From OMII01 sp947467385 (GTDB lineage: Bacteria; Bdellovibrionota_C; UBA2361; OMII01), in contig JBIKLA010000020.1 in the NCBI GenBank assembly GCA_044360075.1, positions 6,525 through 70,524 of the forward strand: 64,000 bases of DNA, written 5' to 3'. The notes under the pieces are model-generated. The model saw only the letters and a program-made list of their open reading frames with translations, made no database searches and was not told the DNA's origin. A program made the position numbers and the translations under genes. Positions 1 through 8,824 of this stretch are shown here, in pieces (the stretch's first letter is position 1; each line of letters opens with the position of its first letter).

Positions 1-213
1 CACTTTACGCTTTTGGAGCGGCAGCTCGTCTATACCGGGGTAACCCGCGCAAAGAAGCTGCTCATAATCGTTGGGTCGAAGCGGGCGCTCGGGATCGCCG
101 CCAAGCGCGCCCAGACCAAGCGCCGCTGCACCCTCCTGCTCGAGCGCATCGCAGATGTCTCAAGCCCCGCCCAGCCCCGATTGGTGCCCTTAGATGAAGA
201 ATTTATGCAGTGA
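1..213 (+). CDS. C-terminal end of a RecD-like DNA helicase (partial)
   Basis: The reading frame is open from base 1, so only the last 70 residues of a longer protein are present. The segment LVYTGVTRAKKLLIIVGSKR is the UvrD_C_2/motif VI region of superfamily 1 helicases, in which the Arg of TRAKK contacts the ATP phosphates. The following Arg-rich stretch and LLLER resemble the end of RecD2-type helicases, which unwind DNA 5' to 3'. The family is clear, but the exact type (RecD2 or RecD of RecBCD) cannot be decided without the upstream sequence. The gene converges on tyrA with a gap of about 9 bp. Confidence 0.8.
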   Translation, partial: HFTLLERQLVYTGVTRAKKLLIIVGSKRALGIAAKRAQTKRRCTLLLERIADVSSPAQPRLVPLDEEFMQ

Positions 214-222
214 AATGGCGAA

Positions 223-1065
223 CTAGCCCGCTGCTAGCGCTGCGATAACCCGGTCGCTCTCCTCAAGCGCTGCGCGCTCAAAACCCGCAAGCCCGGCCCG
301 CGCACGCTCGAACTCAGCCACGAAGCGGTCAACATCTCGCGCCTCAATCGCGTCCGCAAACACCCGGCTCGACCGCTCAAGCGCCGCCACGATCTCCCGC
401 ACGTACGGGTTAAAGATCTGAATCTCGGCGTACAGGCGGGGGCTCTGCGCCAAGATCCTCCCGATCATGACAAGCCGCATGCGGTACACCGGGCTAGCAG
501 CGCCGAGGGTGTCTGCAGGATTAAATCCAATCGTTGCCATGCAGTGTCCCGCAACGATCGCCTGAAAGTGGGTCATCCCCTGCACGACCGCCATGAGCTT
601 GTCGTGCTGCTCAGGCGCCATCTCCTCAAGCGCAATCCCCTCATCTCTCAGCAGCTCAAGAAAAACAGCGCCCATACTGCCCTCGCGAACGTGGCAAACG
701 ATGCAGCTCTGCCCTCGTACCGAGAGCAGGCTGGGCGAGAACATCGGATGGAGCGAGAGCACCTCGCTCGGCATCGCCGCAAGCACTGAAAGAAATGGCG
801 TCTTAACTGAGGTGAGGTCAATCACGAGCTGGCCTGCCCGAACGGCCGGAGCTATCTCGCGCAGCACTCCCTCAGTGACCCCGATCGGCACAGACACGAT
901 GACCGCATCGGCGCGCTCCACGAGCGCCACGTTTGAGAGCTCAGTGCCGACGTCCGAGATGAGCACCTCAATCCCACGGCGCTCAAGCACTCCGCGCATC
1001 CATGAGCCAAAGAGCCCATGACCTCCAATAATCCCAATCCTGTTGAGCACCCTGTGATCGCTCAT
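223..1065 (-). CDS. tyrA: Prephenate dehydrogenase
   Basis: NAD(P)-dependent oxidative decarboxylation of prephenate to 4-hydroxyphenylpyruvate in tyrosine synthesis. The N-terminal Rossmann motif GIIGGHGLFG lies at about residues 11-20. The catalytic-region LHPMF lies at about 105-109, but the usual following Gly-Pro is Ser-Pro-Ser here. There is no chorismate mutase or ACT domain; at 280 residues this is the short, single-domain form. I chose ATG at 1065 because AGGAGG sits 8 nt upstream; a GTG six bases further out lies too close to that site. It is divergent from the glycogen synthase, with an inverted repeat between them. Confidence 0.88.
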   Translation of the reverse strand: MSDHRVLNRIGIIGGHGLFGSWMRGVLERRGIEVLISDVGTELSNVALVERADAVIVSVPIGVTEGVLREIAPAVRAGQLVIDLTSVKTPFLSVLAAMPSEVLSLHPMFSPSLLSVRGQSCIVCHVREGSMGAVFLELLRDEGIALEEMAPEQHDKLMAVVQGMTHFQAIVAGHCMATIGFNPADTLGAASPVYRMRLVMIGRILAQSPRLYAEIQIFNPYVREIVAALERSSRVFADAIEARDVDRFVAEFERARAGLAGFERAALEESDRVIAALAAG

Positions 1066-1152
1066 GGACACTTCCTCCTCAAACGGCGATTTAGGCTCGC
1101 GCCCCTCGCCTGCGCCCCTGGCGCCGCTGCTGACCTAGCTTTTCACTAACAC

Positions 1153-1201
1153 ACCCTATTTTCCTGAGTAAGATAGGTTCTCGTAATCACTAAAATAGGG
1201 T
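1153..1201. promoter_or_regulatory. Perfect 10-bp inverted repeat between tyrA and glycogen synthase
   Basis: ACCCTATTTT at 1153-1162 is exactly complementary to AAAATAGGGT at 1192-1201, with a 29-nt spacer. The right arm ends 13 bases before the glycogen synthase start and occupies the place where a ribosome site would be expected. It could be an operator in the divergent promoter region or an mRNA hairpin masking the start. The spacer is long for a simple hairpin, so a protein-binding site is somewhat more likely. No known regulator motif was recognised. Confidence 0.4.
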
Positions 1202-1214
1202 AGGGTCATCCCCG

Positions 1215-3179
1215 ATGAGTTCGGTCGATCAGCCTAAAGCAACGATGCTCTTTGAGATTGCCTGGGAGACCTGCAGTCAGATAGGTGGGATCTACACAGT
1301 CATCAAGACCAAAGCCCCCAACATGGTCGAGCGCTGGGGCAGCAACTACCTCCTCATCGGCCCCTACCACCAGCAGACAAGCGCGCTTGAGTTCGAGGAA
1401 GCGCCCGTTCCGGAGTATCTCAAGCCAACTTTTGAGGCCCTCGCCTCGCAAGGTACACCATGTCACTACGGGTACTGGCTCACGGATGGCCGACCCTCGG
1501 TGGTGCTGATCGACTACAAGGGGCGCTACAACCGCCTCGCCGAAGACAAGTACTTCCTCTGGAACGACAACGGTATCGCGATCGAGGACAACGACGGCGA
1601 GGTGGATGCCGTGATCGCCTTCGGGTTTGCGGTAACCGAATTCCTGCGCGTCGCCCAGCAGTCAAACCCCTCCCAGAAGATCGTTGCCCACTTCCATGAG
1701 TGGATGGCCGGAATCCCCCTGCCCCGCCTCCGCCACTTGGGCCTCCCGATTGCGACCGTCTTTACGACGCACGCCACGATGCTCGGGCGGTATATCGCCG
1801 CAAACGATCCAAACTTCTATTCGAACCTCCCGCGAATTAATCCTGACGAAGCCGCCCGCCATTACACGATCTGGAGCAAGTTCTCGATCGAGCGCGCTGC
1901 TGCCCACTCCGCTCACACCTTCACCACCGTAAGCGAGGTGACCGCGCGCGAGGCTGAGTACCTGCTTGGCCGCAAGCCGGACTTCGTTCTTCCCAACGGC
2001 CTCAACGCGCACCACTTCACTGCGCTGCACGAGTTCCAGAACCTGCACCTCAAGTACAAGGAACGCATCCACGAGTTCGTGATGGGGCACTTCTTCCCCA
2101 GCTACTCGTTTGATCTTGACCGGACTCTGTACTTCTTCACCAGCGGCAGGTACGAGTACCTCAACAAGGGTATGGACTTTTTTATCGAGTCCCTTCACCG
2201 GCTTAACGAGCGACTGAAGGCCACCCCAAAGCCTCCAACTGTCATCGCGTTCATCATCACGCGCGCCCCGACAAAGAACCTCAACGTTACAGCACTCCAA
2301 AACCACCTGCGCTTTGAGGATCTCAAGGCGACCTGCCGCGAGATGGAGCACACCCTGAGCCAGCGAATCCTCGACGCCGCAGCGCGCGGCCGCATGCCCC
2401 GCTTCGAGGACATCTTCACTAGCGACCTAGAGCTAGGCCTTAAGCGTTCGATCCTTGCGCGCAAGACCTCGCAGTGGCCACCGGTCGTCACGCACGACAT
2501 GTGGGACGACGCAAACGACCCGGTACTTAAACACCTCAGGCACCGAAACCTCCTCAACTCCCCCAACGACCCCGTGAAGGTCGTATTCCATCCCGACTTC
2601 GTGTCGCTCACGAGCCTCTTTAGCCTCGACTACGACCAGTTCGTCCGCGGCTGCCACATGGGGATCTTCCCCAGCTACTACGAGCCGTGGGGCTACACCC
2701 CGCTTGAGTGCCTTGCGCTCGGCCTGCCGACGGTGACGACCGACCTAAGTGGTTTCGGCGCCTACGTCGAGCGGCACGTGCCCGACGCTCTTCAAAATGG
2801 AGTGCTCGTCCTCAACCGCGCCAAGAGCAGCCCCGACGCCTGCATCGAGAACCTTTCGAGCTTCCTCTTCAAGTTCTGTGAGCTCAATCGGCGTGAGCGC
2901 ATCGCCCTGCGCAATCGCGCTGAACGCATCACCGAGCGCTTCACGTGGGATGTCATGGCTGCGCACTACCACCGGGCGCACGCCGAGGCGCTCAAGTGCA
3001 TCCTTCCCCCCGAGATCAAGATCCCCAACGTGCTCGCGTCGGCAGCTGCCAATGGCGCAACGAACATCGACACGGTTTCGCATGCCAACGGGGGCGAAAC
3101 CGGGAGAGGCCCCCTCACGGCGGCCTCTCCCGCCGGACCGGCCGCGCTGCGAGGACTCTCCTCAGCAAAGCGGCTTTAA
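1215..3179 (+). CDS. Glycogen synthase, eukaryotic-type GT3 family
   Basis: Transfers glucose from a nucleotide sugar to the non-reducing end of glycogen. It belongs to the GT3 family typical of fungi and animals, not the GT5 GlgA common in bacteria. Diagnostic segments are TCSQIGGIYTVIKTKAP near residue 15, a His-rich HFHEW near 160, SGRYEYLNKGMDF near 310, and FPSYYEPWGYTPLE near 485, which carries the E-x7-E-type catalytic region and is followed by VTTDLSGFG. The length of 654 residues fits GT3. The Ala/Gly-rich last 40 residues look like a variable tail. GT3 enzymes occur in scattered bacteria. No other glycogen gene is nearby. Confidence 0.93.
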   Translation: MSSVDQPKATMLFEIAWETCSQIGGIYTVIKTKAPNMVERWGSNYLLIGPYHQQTSALEFEEAPVPEYLKPTFEALASQGTPCHYGYWLTDGRPSVVLIDYKGRYNRLAEDKYFLWNDNGIAIEDNDGEVDAVIAFGFAVTEFLRVAQQSNPSQKIVAHFHEWMAGIPLPRLRHLGLPIATVFTTHATMLGRYIAANDPNFYSNLPRINPDEAARHYTIWSKFSIERAAAHSAHTFTTVSEVTAREAEYLLGRKPDFVLPNGLNAHHFTALHEFQNLHLKYKERIHEFVMGHFFPSYSFDLDRTLYFFTSGRYEYLNKGMDFFIESLHRLNERLKATPKPPTVIAFIITRAPTKNLNVTALQNHLRFEDLKATCREMEHTLSQRILDAAARGRMPRFEDIFTSDLELGLKRSILARKTSQWPPVVTHDMWDDANDPVLKHLRHRNLLNSPNDPVKVVFHPDFVSLTSLFSLDYDQFVRGCHMGIFPSYYEPWGYTPLECLALGLPTVTTDLSGFGAYVERHVPDALQNGVLVLNRAKSSPDACIENLSSFLFKFCELNRRERIALRNRAERITERFTWDVMAAHYHRAHAEALKCILPPEIKIPNVLASAAANGATNIDTVSHANGGETGRGPLTAASPAGPAALRGLSSAKRL

Positions 3180-3191
3180 GGCAACATCCCT

Positions 3192-3216
3192 AAGTGGCAG
3201 ATTTGGCTGCCTTTTT
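3192..3216 (+). terminator. Rho-independent terminator after glycogen synthase
   Basis: GGCAG (3196-3200) pairs with CTGCC (3207-3211) around a 6-nt loop and is followed at once by TTTTT. It lies 17 bases past the glycogen synthase stop and before the U32 gene, so the two genes are probably separate transcripts. Confidence 0.7.
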
Positions 3217-3249
3217 GCTTTACTCGCAGCTTCCAGACACAATAGCACG

Positions 3250-5799
3250 ATGCGCGCTCCAGAGATCTTATCCCCCGTCGGCACATGGGACATGCTACGT
3301 GCCGCCGTGCACAACGGCGCCGATGCGGTGTACATCGGCATGCCGGGCTTCAACGCGCGCGGGCGGGCTGCGACCCTTGAGCTCGATGAGCTGAAGGCGA
3401 TGATCGACTATGCGCACCTGTACGGCGTGAAGGTGTTTCTCGCCTTTAACATTCTCATCTTCGAGCGCGAGCTTTCCGACGTTATCGATGCCCTCGAAGA
3501 GGTCCTTCCCCTGCGGCCCGACGCATTCATCGTGCAGGACATCGGGCTCGTGAAGTTGATCCGGGCCATGGCGCCCGAGCAGTCAGTGCATGCATCAACC
3601 CAAATGACGATCACGAGCTCAGAAGCTATCGATCTTACCGAGGACCTCGGCATGGCGAGGTACGTGCTGGGGCGCGAGGTGTCGATTCCCCAGATGGCCG
3701 AGATCCGAAAGAGCACCACCAAGGAGCTTGAGGTCTTTGTACACGGGGCGCTGTGTGTCTCCTACTCAGGGCAGTGCCTCACTTCAGAGAGCCTTGGCGG
3801 CCGCTCGGCCAACCGCGGCCAGTGCGCGCAGTCGTGCCGACTTGGCTATGACCTGATCGTTGACGGCAAGCGGCTAGAGATGGGCCCGCGGCAATACCTC
3901 GTGTCGCCGCAAGACCTGTGCGGGCTCGATGATGTGCCTCGGCTTGTGGAGCTGGGAATCGACTCGTTCAAGATTGAGGGGCGCCTCAAGTCGCCTGAGT
4001 ATGTCGGCAGCACCGCCCGCTCGTACAAAGATCGTTCGCTGGGCCACCTCCCGGACAGCGACGCACGCAGGCACTCGGGTGAGATGGCTCGACTCTTCTC
4101 GCGCGGCTTCTTTAACGGCTGGTTCGATGGCGTGAACCACCAAAAGCTCGTGAATCCGCTCATCAGCAGCCACGTTGGCATCCGGCTGGGGACCATCAAG
4201 GCAGTTGAGCGAGATTCTGTAGTTGTGGAGAGCGCCGATCCGATTGCAGCTGGTGACGGGATCGTCTTTAAGGAGTTTTCGCACAACGTTTCTGTCGGCG
4301 CGACGGTATTTCAGGCAGCACGGGAACGCGGCGGCACGTGGCGCCTCTCCTTTGATCGAGCATTTTCGCTTTCGCAGCTCTCGCCAGGGTGCGAGGTGTA
4401 CCTCAATTCATCCCCTCACCTTGAAGCTGATGTGCGCCAGAGCTTCTCCGACAAGCATCAGCTCAAGAGAATACCTCTTCACATGACGGTGCGCGGCCAG
4501 GTTGGGTCACCACTTTCCGTGTCTGCCTCGGAGCCTGACGGCAACACCGCCGTTGCTTGTTCGGCGGCAATGCTTGAGCCAGCTGCACGCGCGCCCCTCT
4601 CGCAAGACTCGGCCACTCAGGAGCTCGGAGCTCTCGGCGGCACAGTCTTTAACCTTGAGGGAGTCTCGTTTGAGGTATCCGGAAGCTGCTTCATTCATAA
4701 CCGCGAGCTTAAGGAGATCCGCCGCTCGCTCTGTGCACAGCTCACGGAGCAGCGCATCAGCCGCAAAGCTATCGCTATCATGCCGGGAAATCAGCTGCGG
4801 GCATGGATGCGCCCAATCGCGCCGCCAGCCGCAGCTCCATCGATCCCGTCACTCAACGTGCTCGTGCGATCCGTTGAGCAGCTCTCCGGCTTAAGCGCCC
4901 TGCCGCTCGACACCGTCTACCTCGACTTTGAGTTCGGCAAGGAGTACAGCCGCGCAGCCGAAGAGGTGCGCGCCATGGGCTATAAGGTAGGCATCGCTAC
5001 AACTCGCATCCTTAAGCCTGGGGAGACGTCGCACCTGAAGGTTATCGAGCGCATCAAGCCCGACTCTGTCTTGGTGCGAAACCTGGGGGCGCTTCAGTGG
5101 CTACGCCACGCCGGGGTGCCCCTCGTCGGTGACTTTTCGCTCAACGTCGCGAACTCCCTCACTGCTGGGTGGTTCCTCTCAAAGGGGCTCTCGCGGCTCT
5201 CGCCCAGCTACGACCTAAACTCCGAGCAGCTTCTCGACCTGGCCCGCGCAACCGATGCCTCGCGCCTGGAGGTCACCGCGCACCACTACATCCCAGCTTT
5301 TCACATGGAGCACTGTGTCTTTGCTGCGTTCTTGAGCTCAGGCTCAAGCTACCGCGACTGCGGCCGGCCATGCGAAAAGCACCGCGTTGAACTGCGCGAC
5401 CAGAGGGGCGCGCTCCATCCCCTCAAGGCGGACGCCGAGTGCAGGAACACCATGTTTAACGGCGTTCCGCAGTCGGCAGCCAAGCTTATTCCAGAGCTGC
5501 TGCGGCTTGGCGTCACCACGTTCCGGGTTGAAGCCCTCTTTGAGGATGCTCAAGCACTGCGCGAGAAAGTCGCAGCCTATGCAGCGCTTCTGCGCGGCGA
5601 CATCGGCGCAGAATCAGTCGTTGCAAAGCTTGGCATCAAGGAAAAATTCGGCGTCACCGATGGGCAGCTCTATAACATCCGGGCCTACCGCGACCGCAAG
5701 AAAGAATTTACTTCGCTGGCGGCGCTCTCCCCATCAGCAGACCCCGGCCTTGTCGCCATCGTCGCCGACCGGCAGGACCCTACCGCACTGCGATCATGA
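3250..5799 (+). CDS. U32 family protein, RlhA/YdcP-like with DUF3656-type region
   Basis: U32 family proteins include RlhA, which is needed for hydroxylation of C2501 in 23S rRNA, and related tRNA-hydroxylation proteins; older annotations call them collagenase-like peptidases. Here the N-terminal half has HASTQMTI near residue 116 and the Cys-containing HGALCVSYSGQC near 166, followed by NRGQCAQSCR, the conserved Cys cluster expected to bind a metal centre. The protein has 849 residues, longer than E. coli RlhA, with a second U32-like half and another Cys group near the C-terminus (DCGRPCEKHR). ATG 3250 starts exactly at the conserved MRAPEILSPVG; the frame is open further upstream, overlapping glycogen synthase. 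The 3' end overlaps the convergent next gene by 20 bp. Confidence 0.85.
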   Translation: MRAPEILSPVGTWDMLRAAVHNGADAVYIGMPGFNARGRAATLELDELKAMIDYAHLYGVKVFLAFNILIFERELSDVIDALEEVLPLRPDAFIVQDIGLVKLIRAMAPEQSVHASTQMTITSSEAIDLTEDLGMARYVLGREVSIPQMAEIRKSTTKELEVFVHGALCVSYSGQCLTSESLGGRSANRGQCAQSCRLGYDLIVDGKRLEMGPRQYLVSPQDLCGLDDVPRLVELGIDSFKIEGRLKSPEYVGSTARSYKDRSLGHLPDSDARRHSGEMARLFSRGFFNGWFDGVNHQKLVNPLISSHVGIRLGTIKAVERDSVVVESADPIAAGDGIVFKEFSHNVSVGATVFQAARERGGTWRLSFDRAFSLSQLSPGCEVYLNSSPHLEADVRQSFSDKHQLKRIPLHMTVRGQVGSPLSVSASEPDGNTAVACSAAMLEPAARAPLSQDSATQELGALGGTVFNLEGVSFEVSGSCFIHNRELKEIRRSLCAQLTEQRISRKAIAIMPGNQLRAWMRPIAPPAAAPSIPSLNVLVRSVEQLSGLSALPLDTVYLDFEFGKEYSRAAEEVRAMGYKVGIATTRILKPGETSHLKVIERIKPDSVLVRNLGALQWLRHAGVPLVGDFSLNVANSLTAGWFLSKGLSRLSPSYDLNSEQLLDLARATDASRLEVTAHHYIPAFHMEHCVFAAFLSSGSSYRDCGRPCEKHRVELRDQRGALHPLKADAECRNTMFNGVPQSAAKLIPELLRLGVTTFRVEALFEDAQALREKVAAYAALLRGDIGAESVVAKLGIKEKFGVTDGQLYNIRAYRDRKKEFTSLAALSPSADPGLVAIVADRQDPTALRS

Positions 5800-7477
5800 A
5801 CGGCGCGCGCATTCCGCTTACCCGTGCCGACACCCACACAAGCCGATAGCCCCCGAAGTACGGATGGCGGTCGTATACGATGCCATCCCGAAACCTAAGA
5901 ACATACCGCTCGCCATCCTCATGGCGCACATTAAATACCTCGGTCAGGGCCGCATCCTGAGCCAGATCGATGGTGCTGCGAACCTCGATGCTGGGCGAGC
6001 CCTTTGCCGCCCGAAGCGACACCACCCACAGCGAGCTATTCCCGCCAAGATTCCACACATAGATCCCGCGAAAGCGGTGCGGAACAGCAAGCTCAGACCC
6101 AGTGATGTTCTCAACGAGCGGCTCAACGTCATCGTGAAAGTGTGTCCAGCGGTAGAGCGCCGCAACCTCGGGCTGGGCGCGCTGCGACGAAAAGAAGCGG
6201 AAGGCCTCGCCCGCAAGGAGGCGATGTGTTCCAAGCCACACTTGAATCGCTGCGACAAGACTAAGCGACACGAACACCAAGGTCCATGATGCAGCGCTCC
6301 GCTGCCCCTCAGAGCCATGTTTTTTGAGGAACGGCAGCGCATACAGAGGCCCCAGGTACCACACCGCATATCGGCAGGCCGACAGCTGTGCTGAGTTGAT
6401 GTTCGCCGTTGTAGAGCTTAGGGCCGCAACCGCCAGAACCGATGCACAGCACAGCGCCACCGTGCCAAGCGCCGAGCGCCGCAGCGCTATCGCTACGGCT
6501 AGCCAGCTTGCCGGGAGGTACCACGCCACGCCGATCATGGGGCTAAACAATACGGCGCTGAGCTTGCGCACAGAAAGGAACGAGATATCCGCCTGCCCGA
6601 GATGTGCAATAAGGTTCCAGGCGCCAAAAGCCCAGAGGTTGTAGGAAATTACCGAGAGCGGAAGGAGCATTGCAACGCAGTACGGAGCACAAAACGAAGC
6701 AAGCTCCTGCAGCGACACCCTGCGGACACGGCTATGCCAAGCGAGCCATGCGTGGAGCGGCATAAAGAACGCTATAGGGACGTTCTGTGCAGCGCCAAGC
6801 CCCAGGAACAACGACCCAGCCCAGCGCCAACGCTCCGAGTCCACAAGCGCAAAGCTCGCCAGGATGCACCCGAGGCAGAATATCTCTGAGTGCGAAAACT
6901 GCAGGTGCGGCGTCAGGGGTGATGAGAGCATCACAACGACAAAGGCAAAGTTAAGGAGCGTCGGTGCCCTCCTCCACATAAGGAGCAGGGGCACGGCAAG
7001 AAAGAGAATATTCGCAAGGCGAAAGGCCTGATACTCGGCTGCGCCGGGCGCAAGCGCATGAAGCGCCGCATAGAGTGGCGCTACCGCAAGCGAGTACGCC
7101 CACGCGTGGATGTAACGAAACGAGCCGTCTTGGGCGAGATACAGGGACCCAAATCGCCCGCCGAACTGGCGCCCTTCTCCCTCGGCGTCGGGATCTGGCG
7201 CCGAAGCTGGCGCAGCACTGAGCTGCACACCGTACGGGTTTGTTTCGTTCCAGTACGCCGCCCGCTCTTCCGGGCGAATCGCAAGCCTATGGTCGAACAC
7301 GATCGCCTGGGCTTGAAGGACGTACTCCCTGCCGTCGCCAAACTCGAACTGGGGCGCCCGCAAAGTTCTGATGGCAAGGAGCAGCAGGAAGAGCACCAGC
7401 ACGATGTGCAGCACCCACGTTTTGTTCCTTCCTTGCACAGTCATGCGCCCCTGGATAGCACACCTTGCGGCTGGCAT
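5780..7477 (-). CDS. Polytopic membrane protein, possible GT-C glycosyltransferase-like
   Basis: A protein of about 565 residues with a hydrophobic segment at residues 20-40 and many further membrane spans, ending in a soluble C-terminal domain of about 130 residues. The first loop carries an acidic motif (EFGDGREYV) like the catalytic Asp/Glu loop of polyprenyl-phosphate-dependent GT-C enzymes. This makes a lipid-linked sugar transferase plausible but unproven. ATG 7477 is used; ATG 7444, with AGGGG close upstream, would remove 11 residues before the first membrane span. The gene converges on the U32 gene with 20 bp overlap. No glycan cluster is adjacent. Confidence 0.7.
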   Translation of the reverse strand: MPAARCAIQGRMTVQGRNKTWVLHIVLVLFLLLLAIRTLRAPQFEFGDGREYVLQAQAIVFDHRLAIRPEERAAYWNETNPYGVQLSAAPASAPDPDAEGEGRQFGGRFGSLYLAQDGSFRYIHAWAYSLAVAPLYAALHALAPGAAEYQAFRLANILFLAVPLLLMWRRAPTLLNFAFVVVMLSSPLTPHLQFSHSEIFCLGCILASFALVDSERWRWAGSLFLGLGAAQNVPIAFFMPLHAWLAWHSRVRRVSLQELASFCAPYCVAMLLPLSVISYNLWAFGAWNLIAHLGQADISFLSVRKLSAVLFSPMIGVAWYLPASWLAVAIALRRSALGTVALCCASVLAVAALSSTTANINSAQLSACRYAVWYLGPLYALPFLKKHGSEGQRSAASWTLVFVSLSLVAAIQVWLGTHRLLAGEAFRFFSSQRAQPEVAALYRWTHFHDDVEPLVENITGSELAVPHRFRGIYVWNLGGNSSLWVVSLRAAKGSPSIEVRSTIDLAQDAALTEVFNVRHEDGERYVLRFRDGIVYDRHPYFGGYRLVWVSARVSGMRAPFMIAVR

Positions 7478-7629
7478 ATACGCCCCAAGACGCTATGGGC
7501 CCCAACTCTGCTGTCTGTATTTCGCCGGAGGCGCAGCCGTCCCGATGCGCACTGAGGTCAAGCTTTTTGTCTGGAGGGGCACATCGTCGGGCCCTAGTCG
7601 GTCCTCGGGGAATCTCGGTTTGCCTGAGA

Positions 7630-7911
7630 TTATCTTCGCGACTCCAGTATCTTTTCAAGGATGAAGATGGAAAACCGGTTTCCGTACCGGGCCTGGAGCT
7701 CCGGCAACTTCCAGTCAAGGCCTGTGATCGCCTTGCGGCATAGCGGGGATCCGCAGTTACAACCGAGGGTGTACGGCGCACGATTGGAGGTATCCACAGT
7801 CATCGCATAATCGGTGCACAGCTCCTCGTCAGCAGCGATATTCCGCAATGCGACGAACTCAATCTGCCCACGGGGCCCGATGTTTGGGTCGCAGCTGTGG
7901 TTAAAGTACAC
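7630..7911 (-). pseudogene. 5'-truncated SET-domain protein (protein lysine methyltransferase remnant)
   Basis: The frame encodes the C-terminal half of a SET domain: YFNHSCDPN, where the Asn-His-Ser-Cys forms part of the S-adenosylmethionine and catalytic pocket; then FVALRNIAADEELCTDYAM with the conserved active-site Tyr; then a post-SET Cys cluster (CNCGSPLCR) that would bind zinc. The N-terminal half of the domain is absent. The frame stays open upstream to about 7992, but no start codon precedes GTG 7911, and the upstream residues do not look like SET sequence. I interpret it as truncated and non-functional, though a short expressed product cannot be excluded. It abuts a group II intron RT fragment. 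Confidence 0.7.
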
Positions 7912-7919
7912 GACGAATT

Positions 7920-7967
7920 GGTCTATTTTCCCCTGTAGCCGGGCTACTTCCCCTGTAAAAACTGGCG
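7920..7967. repeat. Palindrome flanked by short direct repeats at the RT/SET junction
   Basis: Reading the minus strand, two copies of ACAGGGGAA lie about 20 bp apart and flank the 13-bp palindrome GTAGCCcGGCTAC. The cluster lies exactly where RT-like coding ends and SET-like coding begins, so it may mark the recombination or deletion joint. No known element end was recognised. Confidence 0.4.
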
Positions 7968-8099
7968 CTCGCCGGGCTGCCCGGGTCTGGGATCATGGAG
8001 ATGGCCCGCCGAGCTTCCGAATTTCCTCACGTTTTGACCGAGGAAGTCGAAGCCCTCGTCAATGCGAGTCATATACGCCACTTTTTTGACATTATGTTC
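7944..8099 (-). pseudogene. Fragment of group II intron reverse transcriptase/maturase
   Basis: On the minus strand the frame beginning just inside a TGA at 8100-8102 reads VKKVAYMTRIDEGFDFLGQN followed by VRKFG. This matches the very conserved DEGFDFLGQNVRKY-type block near the end of the reverse transcriptase domain of group II intron-encoded proteins. The similarity stops after the Gly-Ser-Ser, where unrelated residues run on to TAG at 7944-7946. Only about 30 residues are recognisable, with no intron ribozyme domain V visible. It is a decayed mobile-element relic fused to the SET-domain remnant. Confidence 0.65.
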
Positions 8100-8293
8100 T
8101 CAGAGTTGGTGATTTTAGTAGCGGGCTTGTGTTGGAGTTGGGCATAAGCTACCGAAAATTCAAGCGACTGCTTACTAGAGGTGTGGCGTAGCTTCACTTC
8201 CCTTCGTCTTTTTTCCTACGGCACATACATTGCATGACGAGGTCTGCTGTTGCCGCTTATGCCGTGCCACAGAGACTAAGGGAGACACCAACA
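8100..8293. other. Non-coding stretch before the secreted protein gene
   Basis: Together with the relic sequences this leaves about 380 bp without an intact gene from 7912 to 8293. The last 194 bp are noticeably more AT-rich than the surroundings. I see only a possible ribosome site (GGGAG at 8281-8285 area) for the gene starting at GTG 8294 and no clear promoter or terminator. Confidence 0.4.
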
Positions 8294-8824
8294 GTGAAAC
8301 ATTCGCTCTGTTCGCTACTTGCTGTGCTATTTTTTGTTCCCGCCGTGGTAGCAGCTGATTCTAAACCTCTGACGTGCAGGGTGGTCTTACAGCAATCCTC
8401 GAAATCTATGCCTAGGACACTAAAGCCACGCACCGAATTCGGAGAGAAATTTAGCTCCTTCTCTCTCGACTTACAGAAGAACCCAGACGAAGCATGGCTC
8501 CACCAAAATCTGTGTGTGAACAAGAAAGATTTTAGAGGAGGGTCCTTTGAGGGCACGCTGTGTCTGGTCGTAATGACAGCCCGTGAGCTGCCAAGCGCCG
8601 ACGCTGCTCCCGCGCTCTATGTGGATGTATCGCGTCAGGGAGAGTCTAGCCCTTCGCGTGGAAAGGGGCTCCTGTCGGGTATTAGCAATAGATCCCTCGG
8701 TAGTGTGCATGCCGTTATTCCACTTGCTACTGATGGAGCGACGGTCGTTTACCAACAAAGCTTTGCTAGTGATGGATCGAGAGGCAATCTGGTACAGCTC
8801 AATTTTGACTGTAGTGCCTCGTAG
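8294..8824 (+). CDS. Secreted hypothetical protein
   Basis: A 176-residue product of unknown function. From GTG 8294 the N-terminus (VKHSLCSLLAVLFFVPAVVA then AD) is a classical signal peptide with a cleavage-ready A-A-D, preceded by GGGAG about 10 nt upstream. A longer frame from 8234 would place 20 residues before the signal sequence, so the GTG start is preferred. The mature part contains at least four cysteines (CRVV, NLCVN, TLCLV, FDCSAS), which could form two disulphides in the periplasm. Base composition is lower in GC than in neighbouring genes, consistent with acquired sequence next to the intron relic. Confidence 0.6.
   Translation: MKHSLCSLLAVLFFVPAVVAADSKPLTCRVVLQQSSKSMPRTLKPRTEFGEKFSSFSLDLQKNPDEAWLHQNLCVNKKDFRGGSFEGTLCLVVMTARELPSADAAPALYVDVSRQGESSPSRGKGLLSGISNRSLGSVHAVIPLATDGATVVYQQSFASDGSRGNLVQLNFDCSAS

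Noticed and set aside
1662..2351. 229-residue antisense frame opposite glycogen synthase
   Set aside because: It lies entirely within a well-conserved GT3 gene, and its sequence is low in conserved-looking features.
2749..3249. N-terminal extension of the U32 frame
   Set aside because: The frame is open through the end of glycogen synthase, but those residues are Ser/Arg/Pro shadow sequence and a terminator lies in between; family similarity starts at ATG 3250.
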